Source: Leucothrix arctica
GTDB taxonomy: Bacteria > Pseudomonadota > Gammaproteobacteria > Thiotrichales > Thiotrichaceae
NCBI RefSeq assembly: GCF_003172895.1
Contig: NZ_QGKL01000042.1
Location: 558,001-622,000, forward strand
Direction: 5' to 3'
DNA length: 64,000 bases
Shown: piece by piece, positions 1 to 9,163 of the stretch
Numbering within the stretch: the first letter of the stretch is position 1
How the letters are laid out: each line of letters begins with the position of its first letter
Translations under genes and position numbers: made by a program
The notes under the pieces: generated by a model
Told to the model about the DNA's origin: nothing
Database searches by the model: none
Seen by the model: only the letters and a program-made list of their open reading frames with translations

Positions 1-568
1 AATCCAGGGTAGCTAGTCGGGAGCGCTGACCAGGCATATGAAGCATTGCGTCACTCAGAGCATGTTGATCCCAAGGCCCTTCGTAGCGACGGTCATCAAT
101 GAAAAATGTGGGTGTAACCAATACACCGCTTGCCTCTGCGCTATTGATATCACTGTCCACCCTGGCACGGATATCTGCGTCGTTTGTGTCGGGTATTCCC
201 GATTCGTTCGGCGTTTCCAGTGACGAAGCGACTACTTGCAAATCATTTTCGGTTAGTGGATTGGAGCGCGACATCAGTGCTACATGCATTGTCCAGAATT
301 GTTCGTTGTCGGTCGTCCGCTCTGTTAATTCCGCGGCACGACGCGCTATGTCGCTGTCCACCAACGGCCGATGCCGAAAAACGTAGCGCAGGCGATCTCC
401 AAACTGATCGCGTAACCCTGCGATTACATTATTGACAGCTCGGCAGTTCGGGCAGCCATAGCTTCCATATTCGACAAGCGTGATCTCCGCATCCTCGGGA
501 CCGAGAACATGATCAATCTGCTGATCGACAGGCCGATCAAGTCTGTTGCTTCGCTCGCCCGGAATCAT
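1..568 (-). CDS. DsbA-like thioredoxin-fold protein, cut by the window edge (possibly the thioredoxin part of an NhaA fusion)
   Basis: I translated this by hand; it runs off the left end, so the C-terminus is missing and 189 codons are visible. It starts MIPGERSN and has a thioredoxin-type CPNC motif at residues 39-42 after VEYGSYG. Further on is a cis-proline loop, GVLVTPTFFIDDRRYEG, followed by GPWDQ. The phrases RPVDQQIDHVLGPEDA and FRHRPLVD are typical of DsbA-like domains fused to NhaA sodium/proton antiporters. No NhaA part is visible, so a free-standing DsbA-family oxidoreductase is equally possible. The start is the ATG at 566-568; its Shine-Dalgarno is poor and no in-frame upstream ATG was found. 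It lies in the GC-rich block, co-directional with the hibernation-factor-like gene. Confidence 0.75.
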   Translation of the reverse strand, partial: MIPGERSNRLDRPVDQQIDHVLGPEDAEITLVEYGSYGCPNCRAVNNVIAGLRDQFGDRLRYVFRHRPLVDSDIARRAAELTERTTDNEQFWTMHVALMSRSNPLTENDLQVVASSLETPNESGIPDTNDADIRARVDSDINSAEASGVLVTPTFFIDDRRYEGPWDQHALSDAMLHMPGQRSRLATLD

Positions 569-650
569 CCGTAAGGATCCTGATCAAGGAGGAGAGAGTT
601 CATGCTCGGCATATTTGCACTCCGGTTGTTAAATGATGAGGGATGGCTAC

Positions 651-965
651 TCAGTGTTCATGCAGCCGTCCGAGAGTGCTGCTCAGCAGATGTTCCAGCT
701 TTTGCGCGGCTCCATTCACCGCCTGATCGAGCGTCGCGGCATGGTCCGTCACCGCCACCGGTTGGAGGCCTTTGAGACGGGCTTCCAGCATGCAGCGTTG
801 GTCTTGTTGTCCGCTCTTGTCGCCATTCTCGTCACTCAGATGAACTTCCACTCGGGTGACCCGTTCACTGAAATTCTCCAGCGCTTGCTCGATGGTAGCG
901 GATACTTGGGCAGCCAGTGACTCGGTGCCGTTGATATGGACGTCGGTGTTGAGTTGGATCTTCAT
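651..965 (-). CDS. HPF/RaiA-like ribosome hibernation protein (short S30AE family)
   Basis: The 104-residue product opens MKIQLNTDVHINGTESL and has the beta-alpha-beta-beta-beta-alpha pattern of the ribosomal S30AE (sigma-54 modulation) family, including RVEVHLSDENGDKSG and the C-terminal AVNGAAQKLEHLL helix. Family members bind the 30S subunit and inactivate or dimerise ribosomes in stationary or starved cells. It is short and lacks the C-terminal extension of long HPF, so it is closest to HPF/RaiA-type domains found in stress islands. AGGAGA stands just before the ATG. Such a copy beside Crp/Fnr-type regulators and metal ATPases is a recurrent arrangement in anaerobic-stress clusters. That functional link is inference. 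Confidence 0.75.
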   Translation of the reverse strand: MKIQLNTDVHINGTESLAAQVSATIEQALENFSERVTRVEVHLSDENGDKSGQQDQRCMLEARLKGLQPVAVTDHAATLDQAVNGAAQKLEHLLSSTLGRLHEH

Positions 966-1023
966 GAGATTCTCCTGTGGGGTTGTGGATATACGGAATG
1001 TTCTTTATTTCTTGAGGCTAGGT

Positions 1024-1230
1024 TCACTTTCTTTTTTTCCCGATGACCCATCCCATGAAGCCGGCAATCACGGCGATAAGCAAGATCGGCAACCATATTC
1101 CGCCATATCCACCCATCCCCATCATGCCGTAACCGCCTTGGTGCATGTCGGCCAGTGCGCTGGTCGTCACACCACTTCCACCTATCCAGACGGCAACGTT
1201 CAAGTACTTGCGAAGGTTCATGCGTTTCAT
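1024..1230 (-). CDS. small Gly/Met-rich single-pass membrane protein
   Basis: This is a 68-residue protein. The N-terminal hydrophobic stretch (residues about 9-27, ending ALA-D) looks like a signal peptide or first membrane segment. A Gly/Met/Tyr-rich patch follows (HQGGYGMMGMGGYGG), then a strong transmembrane helix (IWLPILLIAVIAGFMGWVI) and a basic tail GKKRK. AAGGAGT precedes the ATG. The clustered methionines and histidine could bind copper or silver, and a CopB-type ATPase is encoded in the same block, but no function is established. It is not a named family that I can identify with certainty. Confidence 0.65.
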   Translation of the reverse strand: MKRMNLRKYLNVAVWIGGSGVTTSALADMHQGGYGMMGMGGYGGIWLPILLIAVIAGFMGWVIGKKRK

Positions 1231-1398
1231 GGTTAACTCCTTTTAAGGGTTTAATATTCTTTTTATACAGACCTATCTTTTAAGCGTCTGTACGCCATCG
1301 AACAGAGCTATCCATTTGGAAAGGAGTAATGACTGATATGTTCGACTGAGTAATGTGACATACTTTATGCTCTTTACCCCGCCGTAATAAGGCTCCGA

Positions 1399-2118
1399 AT
1401 GTCAGTTTCCACTGATCCAAAACAAAACCACTTGCTGGCCTCATTACCTGTGGAAGACTTTAAACGCATTGAATTGCATTTGAAGTTAGTTACATTCAAG
1501 TTAGGGGATGTGCTGCACGAATCGGGAGGCAGCATTCACGCTGTCTATTTCCCCATCACCGCGATTGTGTCAAAGCTCAACCTGCTGGCCGATGGTGGTT
1601 CTGCCGAGATTGCCGTAATCGGTAATGAAGGTGTCGTTGGTATGGCGCTGTTTATGGGTGGTGAAACGACCACTAACCGAGCGGTGGTTCAGAGCGCTGG
1701 AATAGCTTATCGCCTGTCCAGCAAAATAATTAAAGACGAATTCACTCGCGGCGGCCCCATGCAGCATTTGTTACTGCGCTTTACGCAGGCGCTGATGACA
1801 CAAATGACGCAGACTGCGATATGTAACCGGCACCATTCTGTTGACCAGCAACTGTGCCGGTGGTTATTACTCAGTCTTGACCGTCTGGCTTCAAATGAGT
1901 TGGTGATGACTCAAGAACTGATTGCCAACATGCTGGGCGTACGCCGCGAGGGTGTCACTGAAGCGGCAGGCAAACTTCAACAAGCAAACCTTATTGCCTA
2001 CTCACGTGGCCATATTACCGTGGTAGACCGCAAAGGATTGGAAGATCGCTGTTGCGAATGCTATGCCGTGGTCAAGACCGAGTGCGATCGCTTATTACCA
2101 GACCGGATCGCAGAATAA
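1399..2118 (+). CDS. Crp/Fnr-family transcriptional regulator
   Basis: A 239-residue protein with an N-terminal cyclic-nucleotide-binding-type beta-roll (about residues 20-130; FKLGDVLHESGGSIHAVYFP, then a glycine-rich turn). A long dimerisation helix follows, then a C-terminal winged helix-turn-helix (about 165-215; TQELIANMLGVRREGVTEAAGKL). The canonical FNR cysteine cluster is absent from the N-terminus; the cysteines near the C-terminus (RCCECYAVVKTEC) are unusual and could sense redox or metal, which is speculation. This subgroup, with a Q-x-LCRWLL motif after the dimer helix, is common in proteobacteria and lacks a defined ligand. It is divergent from the small membrane protein gene, with a 168-bp shared upstream region. 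Confidence 0.85.
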   Translation: MSVSTDPKQNHLLASLPVEDFKRIELHLKLVTFKLGDVLHESGGSIHAVYFPITAIVSKLNLLADGGSAEIAVIGNEGVVGMALFMGGETTTNRAVVQSAGIAYRLSSKIIKDEFTRGGPMQHLLLRFTQALMTQMTQTAICNRHHSVDQQLCRWLLLSLDRLASNELVMTQELIANMLGVRREGVTEAAGKLQQANLIAYSRGHITVVDRKGLEDRCCECYAVVKTECDRLLPDRIAE

Positions 2119-2175
2119 TCGGTAATGTTCAAGATTCTGCAATCCGGCAATCTAGCCTACCGCCGAATGTTGTTC

Positions 2176-3498
2176 CTAAATAGCGGTCTTGGTTCCCGAG
2201 GAGCCGGTTTCGTGCAGGAAGAAGCTCAGGATAATGGCGACGATAACACCGCCGACAAGCGGCAGGAAGGCGGTCTGGTATTCGCTCAGCGTCAGTGCTA
2301 TTCCGTCTGCAGGGATCATTAAACGCGAAATGAAGGGCGACATAATTCCGGTCGTCACGAATACCAAAAAGTTCATCACACCCGCTGCCGTACCTTTTAC
2401 CTGCGAAGGATTGGTCTCTTTAATCATAGAGAAAGGAAGCATCGCTGCGCCAGAAGCGATACCAAGAACAAGCGCCACAGAATAGGTCGGCAGCGTTCCC
2501 ACCGGCACATAAATAGCGGCGAGGCTGGCGGCCAGAATAAGCAGCGCGCCGATGATCAGAACTGGCTTACGTCTGCCGATCTTGTCCGAGATATATCCTA
2601 ACAATGGGCAGCCAATTACCCAGCCGATAGGAACCATCGCTGCGTCTGCTGCTGCCGCAGCCATCGTCAAATCTTCCGCTGAATGAAGAAATGACGTAGC
2701 CCAGACCAGTGCGCCGATAGTGGTGGGCAGGAACAACAAACCTCCGACGATACCGGCCAGCCAGCTCTGCAGATTGCTGAAGACGATCTTAAATGGATGA
2801 AGCACGCTGGTTATTGATAACGGGCCATGGTGACTCGCGCTGTCGCCTTTCTCTTTCGGCATGGCGAACCAGCTCACAACTGCCAGAACAAAGCCCATGC
2901 ACGCAAAGGCGATCCAGACATATTGCCATCCGATATTGAAACTGCCGGCCGGATTGATCGCCATGCTGACAGGCTTCGACCCGAATGCTGCGCCTGCCAT
3001 ACCAAGCATTTGCGTCAAGCCGATGAACATTGCCAACATTCTCGAGGGCAGATAGCGAGCCGCAACATAGGACGAGCCGATGAAGGCGAAAATCGCGCCG
3101 AGCGCCTGTACAACAAAGCCGACCATCCCCGCCACCTCGCTGCCTTGCGCGAAAATCAGGCAACCGATGCCGACTACTGCGATTCCAAAAGGAATGGTGA
3201 GGCGGGGGCCGTAGCGATCAAGCAGTATACCTGCCACCAGCGCCATCAGGGCATAGGCAACATAATAGGCCGAGATCATCGCACCGATATGGTTCCCTCC
3301 CCAAGCTGACGTGAGTTCCTCTTGCATCACTCCAGGAACGGAACGGACAGCATATTGGAAGAAATAAAAGAGCGCGCAGATCAGCCACGCCAAGAAAAAC
3401 AGGGGTTTCAAATCCTGCGGAGGGGAGGTATCACTCTTACCCGGAACGTTATTCGTCTGCGGCACACTCTGATCTTTGTTTTCGGAGGAAGTTGACAT
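2176..3498 (-). CDS. MFS transporter, substrate unknown
   Basis: A 440-residue major-facilitator protein with about 12 hydrophobic segments. The motif-A-like loop GILLDRYGPRL lies between helices 2 and 3, and a second copy, GYISDKIGRRKPV, is in the C-terminal half. The start is chosen as the ATG of MSTSSENKDQ because AAGAGAA precedes it; an open stretch upstream has no such site. The N-terminus (about 25 residues) is polar and cytosolic. Homologs of this general type carry organic acids such as galactonate, oxalate/formate or hexuronates, but nothing here fixes the substrate. It lies just downstream of pyruvate decarboxylase on the same strand, so export or import of a carboxylate is plausible. 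Confidence 0.8.
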   Translation of the reverse strand: MSTSSENKDQSVPQTNNVPGKSDTSPPQDLKPLFFLAWLICALFYFFQYAVRSVPGVMQEELTSAWGGNHIGAMISAYYVAYALMALVAGILLDRYGPRLTIPFGIAVVGIGCLIFAQGSEVAGMVGFVVQALGAIFAFIGSSYVAARYLPSRMLAMFIGLTQMLGMAGAAFGSKPVSMAINPAGSFNIGWQYVWIAFACMGFVLAVVSWFAMPKEKGDSASHHGPLSITSVLHPFKIVFSNLQSWLAGIVGGLLFLPTTIGALVWATSFLHSAEDLTMAAAAADAAMVPIGWVIGCPLLGYISDKIGRRKPVLIIGALLILAASLAAIYVPVGTLPTYSVALVLGIASGAAMLPFSMIKETNPSQVKGTAAGVMNFLVFVTTGIMSPFISRLMIPADGIALTLSEYQTAFLPLVGGVIVAIILSFFLHETGSSGTKTAI

Positions 3499-3573
3499 TA
3501 GTTCTCTTTTGAATCGTAAAAGTGTTAGGGCCGAGTGAGTAAGCTCGGGGTAAGATACCAAAGATTTTTAGAA

Positions 3574-5256
3574 TTACATCGAAGCTGGTGGCCGACCATT
3601 TGCGGTTGCAACCAGGTTTCCCCAAGAGATGAGTTCCGGAGTGCAGTCGTCGCGATCCAGAATACATTCTATGAGCGTCGGGCCATCGTGGTTGGCCAGT
3701 GCTGTTTCGATAGCGGCGGCGAGTTCTCCACCGTTATTGGCTCGCAGGCCCACCCCATGTCCGTCTTCAGCATTGAAGACCTTGATCAGCCCGGCGTAAT
3801 CCCAGTTCTTGACGTTGTTGTATGGGCCATCATGGATTTCGACTTCGATGGTGTAGCCATGATTGTTCATCAGGAAAATGATGACTGGTAGTTTTTGACG
3901 AATCATTTGTGCTACTTCTTGGGCGGTGAGCTGGAATGCACCGTCACCGATCAAGGCGATGACTCTCCGCTCAGGAGCGCCCAGCGCATAGCCGAAGCTG
4001 GCTGGCACTGACCAGCCGATGTGGCCCCATTGCATTTCAACCTCGAAGCGCGCGCCATCGGGTAATGCCAAAGCGACACCGTTAAACCAGGAATCACCGG
4101 TTTCGGCAATGACCGTGGTATCAGCGGTGACTAGAGGTCTGATTTGACGAACCATTTCTGAGCGCATCAACTTGACATCAGGTGCTGCGGGATCTTCTGA
4201 TAGTGATTCAGAACGTAGGCGCTCATATTCGATCATCGTCGCATCACGCTTGCTTACCTTTTTGGCCAGTGCTGAAAGGAAGTCGCGAAGATGAATCCGG
4301 CTGTAATCATGACCTTCGAAGCTGATATGGTTCTGGTCTGCTAGCATCACGCCGGGTCCGTCTGGCATGGCAGTCCAGCCCACAGTCGAGTAATCATTGA
4401 AGAGTGCACCGACGCATATAGTGCTATCTGACCAATCTACAATTGCTTGTGCTCCAGGTGTGCTGATTCCTCCCCAATAGGTGCCTACATATTGGGGATG
4501 TTCTTCCGGAAAAAAACTTTTGGCAGCAGCCATCACCGCAACGGAACAACCGAGTGCTTCTGCCAGCTCAATGGCTTCCTTTTCGGCTCCCGCCGCACGT
4601 AGTTTACTGCCGATAAGTAGCACCGGCTTTTCCTTGCCCATTATAAATTCAGTGGCTGCAGATACGGCGGCAGTTAATGTCTCGCTATCAGTGGGATCTT
4701 CGTTGATCAAGGCACTGACCGGGCCCGGCGCTGCGCAAGGCTCCGCAGCGATATTGCAGGCGATACCGATGTAGGCCGGTTTCTTCTCACGCAGTGCGGT
4801 GCGAATTGCGTAGTCGATCTGTGCTGGGGCATCCTGCGCAGACGTAATGGACACAGCGGCACAGGTAAGCTTTTTGGCGATCTCCAATTGGTAGAGAAAG
4901 TCGTGCGTGCCCAAGGTGTGGTGAAGTAGATGTTCAGTCGCCCGGTCATTGCTATTTGGTGTGCCAGAAATCAGAATGACAGGAAGATTTTCGGCATAGG
5001 CCCCGCCGATGGCGTTTAATGCGGAGAGCGCTCCGACACTGAAGGTGACGACGGCAGCACCAGCACCCTGAGCGCGCGCATAGCCCTCAGCACTGAAGCC
5101 GCAATTCAGTTCGTTAGAACAGTAGACTTGTTCCATGCTCTTGTTGGTCAGCAGTTGGTCTAGCAGGACCAGGTTGTAATCGCCAGCTACTGCAAAGTGG
5201 TGTTTAAGGCCAATTTGTGAAAGTCGTTCTGCGAGATAGGTGCCGATGGTGTACAT
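3574..5256 (-). CDS. pdc: pyruvate decarboxylase, thiamine diphosphate-dependent (Zymomonas type)
   Basis: The 560-residue product resembles the 568-residue Zymomonas mobilis enzyme from end to end, for example [26 protein letters not shown] and [15 protein letters not shown]. Catalytic residues are present: D26, E49, the HH pair at 112-113, the thiamine-diphosphate motif beginning [15 protein letters not shown], and the late glutamate in [17 protein letters not shown]. It would convert pyruvate to acetaldehyde and CO2 in the cytosol. The start at MYTIGTY follows AAAAGGC with good spacing; about 53 further in-frame codons upstream show no family resemblance. Indolepyruvate decarboxylase is less likely given the near-Zymomonas motifs. 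No alcohol dehydrogenase is visible in the window. The GC content is like the flanking imported block. Confidence 0.93.
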   Translation of the reverse strand: MYTIGTYLAERLSQIGLKHHFAVAGDYNLVLLDQLLTNKSMEQVYCSNELNCGFSAEGYARAQGAGAAVVTFSVGALSALNAIGGAYAENLPVILISGTPNSNDRATEHLLHHTLGTHDFLYQLEIAKKLTCAAVSITSAQDAPAQIDYAIRTALREKKPAYIGIACNIAAEPCAAPGPVSALINEDPTDSETLTAAVSAATEFIMGKEKPVLLIGSKLRAAGAEKEAIELAEALGCSVAVMAAAKSFFPEEHPQYVGTYWGGISTPGAQAIVDWSDSTICVGALFNDYSTVGWTAMPDGPGVMLADQNHISFEGHDYSRIHLRDFLSALAKKVSKRDATMIEYERLRSESLSEDPAAPDVKLMRSEMVRQIRPLVTADTTVIAETGDSWFNGVALALPDGARFEVEMQWGHIGWSVPASFGYALGAPERRVIALIGDGAFQLTAQEVAQMIRQKLPVIIFLMNNHGYTIEVEIHDGPYNNVKNWDYAGLIKVFNAEDGHGVGLRANNGGELAAAIETALANHDGPTLIECILDRDDCTPELISWGNLVATANGRPPASM

Positions 5257-5402
5257 GTTGTTTGCCTTTTGATTGGAAATTAATGGATTGACAGAAAGTA
5301 GGTATCGACAACAGATACTGAGCGGAAGCCATTGGTTTATCTGTTGGCTACCGTACATAGCGATCAAATCGAAAACCGGTCCAGATTGAGGTCTTAGGTT
5401 TA

Positions 5403-5636
5403 TTAATCCTGCCACTTCCAGTTTCGAATTTCCGGTATGTCCTGGCCGTGTTTTTCGATGTAGGCTTTATGGTCGAGCAGCTTGTCACGCGACACATCAA
5501 GCCACTTGGCATGCTGGTTGAACATCGAATCAACAATGTGGATAAAGGCTTCATAGCATGAAAAAAAACCATGACGTCCGGTCAGCAAGTAACCTTCGAG
5601 CCAGCCCTGACAATGGTGCTCACTCAACATTTTCAT
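5403..5636 (-). pseudogene. phosphoketolase remnant with N-terminal and internal deletions
   Basis: A 77-codon open frame combines two pieces of a xylulose-5-phosphate/fructose-6-phosphate phosphoketolase, normally about 790 residues. The first piece, up to about HAKWLDV, matches a central segment ([38 protein letters not shown]). The second, from [16 protein letters not shown] to EIRNWKWQD, matches the extreme C-terminus. The roughly 450 N-terminal residues and about 290 residues between the pieces are gone, including the thiamine-diphosphate site. Its ATG overlaps the TGA of the copper ATPase gene (ATGA). It cannot be an active phosphoketolase; whether the peptide is made is unknown. Confidence 0.85.
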
Positions 5637-7660
5637 TTCCCCGCTGTTGCATTGGAACTCCGGGGGATCGTCAGCAGTCGTGCGTTGATCGCCACAATCA
5701 CTGTACTGGCCGCCATCAGTGCCGCGCCCAATGCTGGGGAAAGCACGACACCCCAGGCGTAAAGTGCGCCAGCGGCCAACGGGATGGCAAAGGCATTATA
5801 ACCGGTAGCCCAAACCAGATTTTGAATCATCTTGTGATAGGTCGCTTTGGATAGCTCCAGAAGCGCGACCACATCTGATGGATTACTTCGCACTAGAACG
5901 ATGTCGGCGGTTTCGACCGCCACATCCGAGCCGGCACCAATGGCAATACCCAGATCCGCCTGCGCCAGTGCAGGGGCATCGTTGACACCATCGCCGGTCA
6001 TGCCCACTAATATGCCCCGGGACTGGACTTCTTTGACTTTGGCTGCTTTATCTTGCGGCAGAACCTCGGCGAAGTATTCGTCCAGACCGACCTGATCTGA
6101 CACCCATTGGGCAACCTGTTGGTTGTCCCCCGTGAGCATCATGCACTTGATGTTCATTGCCTTGAGTGCGGTGATGGTCTGCTTCGACTCTGGCCGGATA
6201 ATATCCGCCAGTGCTATCGCGCCTTTCAATTCTCCATCAACAAGCACAAAGACGACGGTTTTGCCTTGTGCTTTCAGAGTTTCCACGCGCTTGTCGTCTA
6301 CGGCAATAGTCTGCTCTTGCAGGAAGCCCGGACTCACCACCTTAATCTCTTTGCCTTCGACCCGGCCTTGCGCACCTTTGCCGGTAATACTTTTAAAATC
6401 TTCAACGGGTAGTGTGTTTTCGACCGTAGTGGCGATGGCTTTCGCAATAGGATGCTCAGAATTCGCTTCTACCGAGGCCGCATAGCAATGCAGCGTGTCT
6501 TCGTCAATGTCCTGCGATAACAACAGGGTATCGGTCACCCCAAAGTGGCCTTCCGTCAGTGTGCCGGTTTTGTCGAAAATGATCGCCTGAACGTTTCTGG
6601 CACGCTCAAAAGCGGGACGATTGCGGATCAGCAGCCCATTGCTCGCGGCCAACGCCGTGGAGACCGCGATGACCAGCGGCACGGCCAGCCCCAGTGCATG
6701 AGGGCAGGTGATGACCATAACGGTGACGGCGCGCTCGATGGCAAAGGAGAGATCTTTACCCATGAGGCCCAACCAGATAAAGAAGGTAATCGCACCACCA
6801 CTTAAGGCAATAATGGTAAGCCACATCGCCGCCGTGTTAGCCAGATCCTGAGTTTTAGATTTGCTTTCCTGAGCTTGCTTGACCAGGTCAATGACCTGCG
6901 ACAGGAACGAATCCTTGCCGGTACCTTTGACCTCGATGGTCAACGAACCTTCCCCGTTAATAGCGCCACCGATGACTTTGTCGTCGACTTTTTTGGTCAC
7001 CGGCATTGACTCTCCGGTGAGCATGGCCTCATTGACCGCGCTTTCCCCTTTTTTGATAAGGCCATCGGCGGGAATCTTCTCACCCGGTTTGATCAGGACG
7101 GTATCATTCACTTCCAGTTCGTTTAACGGCACGTCTTTTACGCTGCCATCAGGCATGAGTTTATGGGCGTTGGAGGGCATCAGTTTTGCCAATTCCTCTA
7201 GGGCCTTGGATGCGCCCATCACCGACCTCATCTCGATCCAGTGACCGAGTAACATCACATCAACCAGAGTCGCTAATTCCCAAAAGAATACTTTCCCGGT
7301 CAGGCCAAACACCACGGCGCTGCTGTAGGCATAAGCGGTAGTGATGGCGACCGCCACCAGTGTCATCATCCCCGGTTGTTTGGATTTAAGCTCTTCGATC
7401 ATTCCTTTTAAAAATGGCCAACCGCCATACCAGAAGACGGCGGAAGAAAACCCGAACAGAACATAGAGGTCGCCGGAAAAACTGAAGGTATCGCGCAAAC
7501 CAACCAGCTTTTGGAGTAAGGGAGAGAGGATCAGAATGGGGACAGTAAGCGCCAGTGCGATCCAGAACCGTTTCTGGAAATCAGCCGCCATGTGGGCATG
7601 ATGATCTTGATGGGCACTATGCTCACCCGCCATCTCATGTTTATCTGAATTTTGCTCCAT
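5633..7660 (-). CDS. copB: CopB-type copper/silver P1B-ATPase (CPH motif)
   Basis: A 675-residue heavy-metal P-type ATPase. The N-terminus is short and His-rich ([18 protein letters not shown]) with no CxxC metal-binding domain. The membrane metal site is CPH at 319-321, the signature of the P1B-3/CopB group that exports Cu(II), Cu(I) or Ag(I). The actuator TGES is at 215-218, the phosphorylated Asp in DKTGT at 363-367, and the hinge MLTGDN and GDGVNDAP follow. It would sit in the inner membrane and export copper to the periplasm. A His-rich leader with CPH argues against CopA. The 3' end overlaps the phosphoketolase remnant by 4 bp. No CueR/CopR regulator is adjacent. Confidence 0.9.
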   Translation of the reverse strand: MEQNSDKHEMAGEHSAHQDHHAHMAADFQKRFWIALALTVPILILSPLLQKLVGLRDTFSFSGDLYVLFGFSSAVFWYGGWPFLKGMIEELKSKQPGMMTLVAVAITTAYAYSSAVVFGLTGKVFFWELATLVDVMLLGHWIEMRSVMGASKALEELAKLMPSNAHKLMPDGSVKDVPLNELEVNDTVLIKPGEKIPADGLIKKGESAVNEAMLTGESMPVTKKVDDKVIGGAINGEGSLTIEVKGTGKDSFLSQVIDLVKQAQESKSKTQDLANTAAMWLTIIALSGGAITFFIWLGLMGKDLSFAIERAVTVMVITCPHALGLAVPLVIAVSTALAASNGLLIRNRPAFERARNVQAIIFDKTGTLTEGHFGVTDTLLLSQDIDEDTLHCYAASVEANSEHPIAKAIATTVENTLPVEDFKSITGKGAQGRVEGKEIKVVSPGFLQEQTIAVDDKRVETLKAQGKTVVFVLVDGELKGAIALADIIRPESKQTITALKAMNIKCMMLTGDNQQVAQWVSDQVGLDEYFAEVLPQDKAAKVKEVQSRGILVGMTGDGVNDAPALAQADLGIAIGAGSDVAVETADIVLVRSNPSDVVALLELSKATYHKMIQNLVWATGYNAFAIPLAAGALYAWGVVLSPALGAALMAASTVIVAINARLLTIPRSSNATAGK

Positions 7661-7737
7661 TGAGATACTCCTTTGAGTGGCTAAGGTATTGATTTTAGAT
7701 CCCTATTTTCTATATCACACTAGCGACGAAATCCGTT

Positions 7738-8028
7738 TCAGGTTTTAAATTTATCCGAAGCCTTTTGAACGGAAGCACTAAACGATTTCCATGCGGTGTC
7801 AACGCCACTTTTTAGCTCTTCCCATGCCTCATCGCCGGCCTCACTAAACACTTTCAACTTCGTTTTGGTTGTAGCCAGCTTCTGCTCCATGTCGTGAATA
7901 TGCTCTTTGTAGCTAACACGCTCATCGGCTGAGGCCAGTTTTGCACGCGCCTTAAGCTCCGTAATCTTGACTTGGGTTAGCTCTAATTCAGCTTGGATTT
8001 TCTGTTGATAATCTTCTTTGGTATTCAT
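7738..8028 (-). CDS. coiled-coil stress-type protein (sll1863-like)
   Basis: A 96-residue, highly charged, helical protein with no signal peptide. It is almost one continuous coiled coil (MNTKEDYQQKIQAELELTQ, then LKARAKLASADERVSYKEHI), ending with an amphipathic EAWEELKSGVDTAWKSFSAS segment. This pattern matches small proteins annotated as the sll1863 stress-response family, often found near PRC-barrel and universal stress genes, as here. No enzymatic motif is visible and the biochemical role is unknown. This is also where base composition falls from the GC-rich block to the local average. Confidence 0.6.
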   Translation of the reverse strand: MNTKEDYQQKIQAELELTQVKITELKARAKLASADERVSYKEHIHDMEQKLATTKTKLKVFSEAGDEAWEELKSGVDTAWKSFSASVQKASDKFKT

Positions 8029-8175
8029 AATATAGATCCTTTATTTGTGATGCGATTAATTCCATTATCTCTCTTTGGTAAGCAGTAAAAATTAAGGAGC
8101 CAAATTTCGTGGCATTGGCAATGGCAATTTTTAGCCAATTAAACAGGGTTCTGGTGTTGGGTGGACTGGCCGTCG

Positions 8176-9120
8176 TTATTTATCAGCATTCATTCTATTC
8201 TGAAGTGTGTTTCTGCCAAATACTTCACCTTCGTTGTATTGGAACTCAGGTTTTGCTTTTAGCACTGCTTGGGTAGAGTCAAGATACACATCATTACCAT
8301 CGGTGCTCATGCGGAGATCTTTGTAAGGGACGGAAACCAGTCGATCACCCATTCCTAAAAAACCACCTACAGAAATAATCGCCATCAGAGAGTCATCTTC
8401 TCTGGACATAATCAGATCATCGACGTGGCCAATTTTTTTATCAGCTGCATTTTTAACATCTTCACCGACAATTTCACTCATACGCAGGTGATAAGGGCTT
8501 TCACTATCCCTGACTTCGGTATAGCTCACGGAGTTTTTGAAGCTTTTGGCTGTATCACTAACAGCGGCAATTGTTGTGGCTGCAGCAGATTTAACTTCCT
8601 GCTTAGCTTCTTGCACATTCTGTTTGATTTCTTGTGTAGTTTGATTGAGATATTCTTCAACTTCAGCGGTATAGCGCTTCCGTTCTTTAATCATCATTAT
8701 GCCCGTGCGCTCACCCTCGTTATATTTGAACTCAGGTTTTGCCTCTAGGTCTGTCTTGGTCGCATTTAGATAAAACGCCTTTTCATCGGTGCCGATGCGT
8801 AGATCTTCGTAAGGGACTGCAACTAAGCGATCACCCATTCCCAAAAAACCGCCAACGGATACAATTGCCATCAGTTTGTTGTCATTTCGGGCGATGATCA
8901 GGTCATCAATTTTACCGATGTTGTCGCCGTCAGCGTTTTTCAGATGTGTACCCATTAGGTCACTAATGCGTAATTTATAAGGGCTTTTCTCGCCTCTGTA
9001 CTGAGAGTACTCAACAGAACTGTTATAACCTTCCATGTGTGAATTTGCGGTGACCACACCTGTAAGTGTCGACAGGCTAACCGAAAGTAAAGTTGCTATT
9101 AAAATTTTATTATTTCTCAT
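8176..9120 (-). CDS. exported protein with two PRC-barrel domains
   Basis: The 314-residue product has a signal peptide (MRNNKILIATLLSVSLSTL, cleavage probably after TANS). Two near-identical PRC-barrel domains follow, roughly residues 48-125 and 222-300. Each contains SPY(K/H)LR(I/M)S, then a VDDLI or IDDLI strand, and the shared phrase VSVGGFLGMGDRLV. Between them is a charged amphipathic linker (about 150-200; TTQEIKQNVQEAKQEVKSA) that could form a coiled coil. PRC-barrel domains appear in RNA maturation and photosynthetic proteins and in many exported stress proteins of unknown role. The start was moved to MRNNKIL because the signal peptide begins there. The internal duplication is evident in the DNA as well. 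Confidence 0.8.
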   Translation of the reverse strand: MRNNKILIATLLSVSLSTLTGVVTANSHMEGYNSSVEYSQYRGEKSPYKLRISDLMGTHLKNADGDNIGKIDDLIIARNDNKLMAIVSVGGFLGMGDRLVAVPYEDLRIGTDEKAFYLNATKTDLEAKPEFKYNEGERTGIMMIKERKRYTAEVEEYLNQTTQEIKQNVQEAKQEVKSAAATTIAAVSDTAKSFKNSVSYTEVRDSESPYHLRMSEIVGEDVKNAADKKIGHVDDLIMSREDDSLMAIISVGGFLGMGDRLVSVPYKDLRMSTDGNDVYLDSTQAVLKAKPEFQYNEGEVFGRNTLQNRMNADK

Positions 9121-9163
9121 GCTGTTATTCCTTGTGTGGTTAGGTAGATAAGTAAAAATAGTT

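Noticed and set aside
2827-3309. 160-codon plus-strand open frame opposite the MFS gene
   Set aside because: It is an antisense shadow of the transporter gene, with Arg/His-rich composition and no ribosome-binding site or family resemblance.
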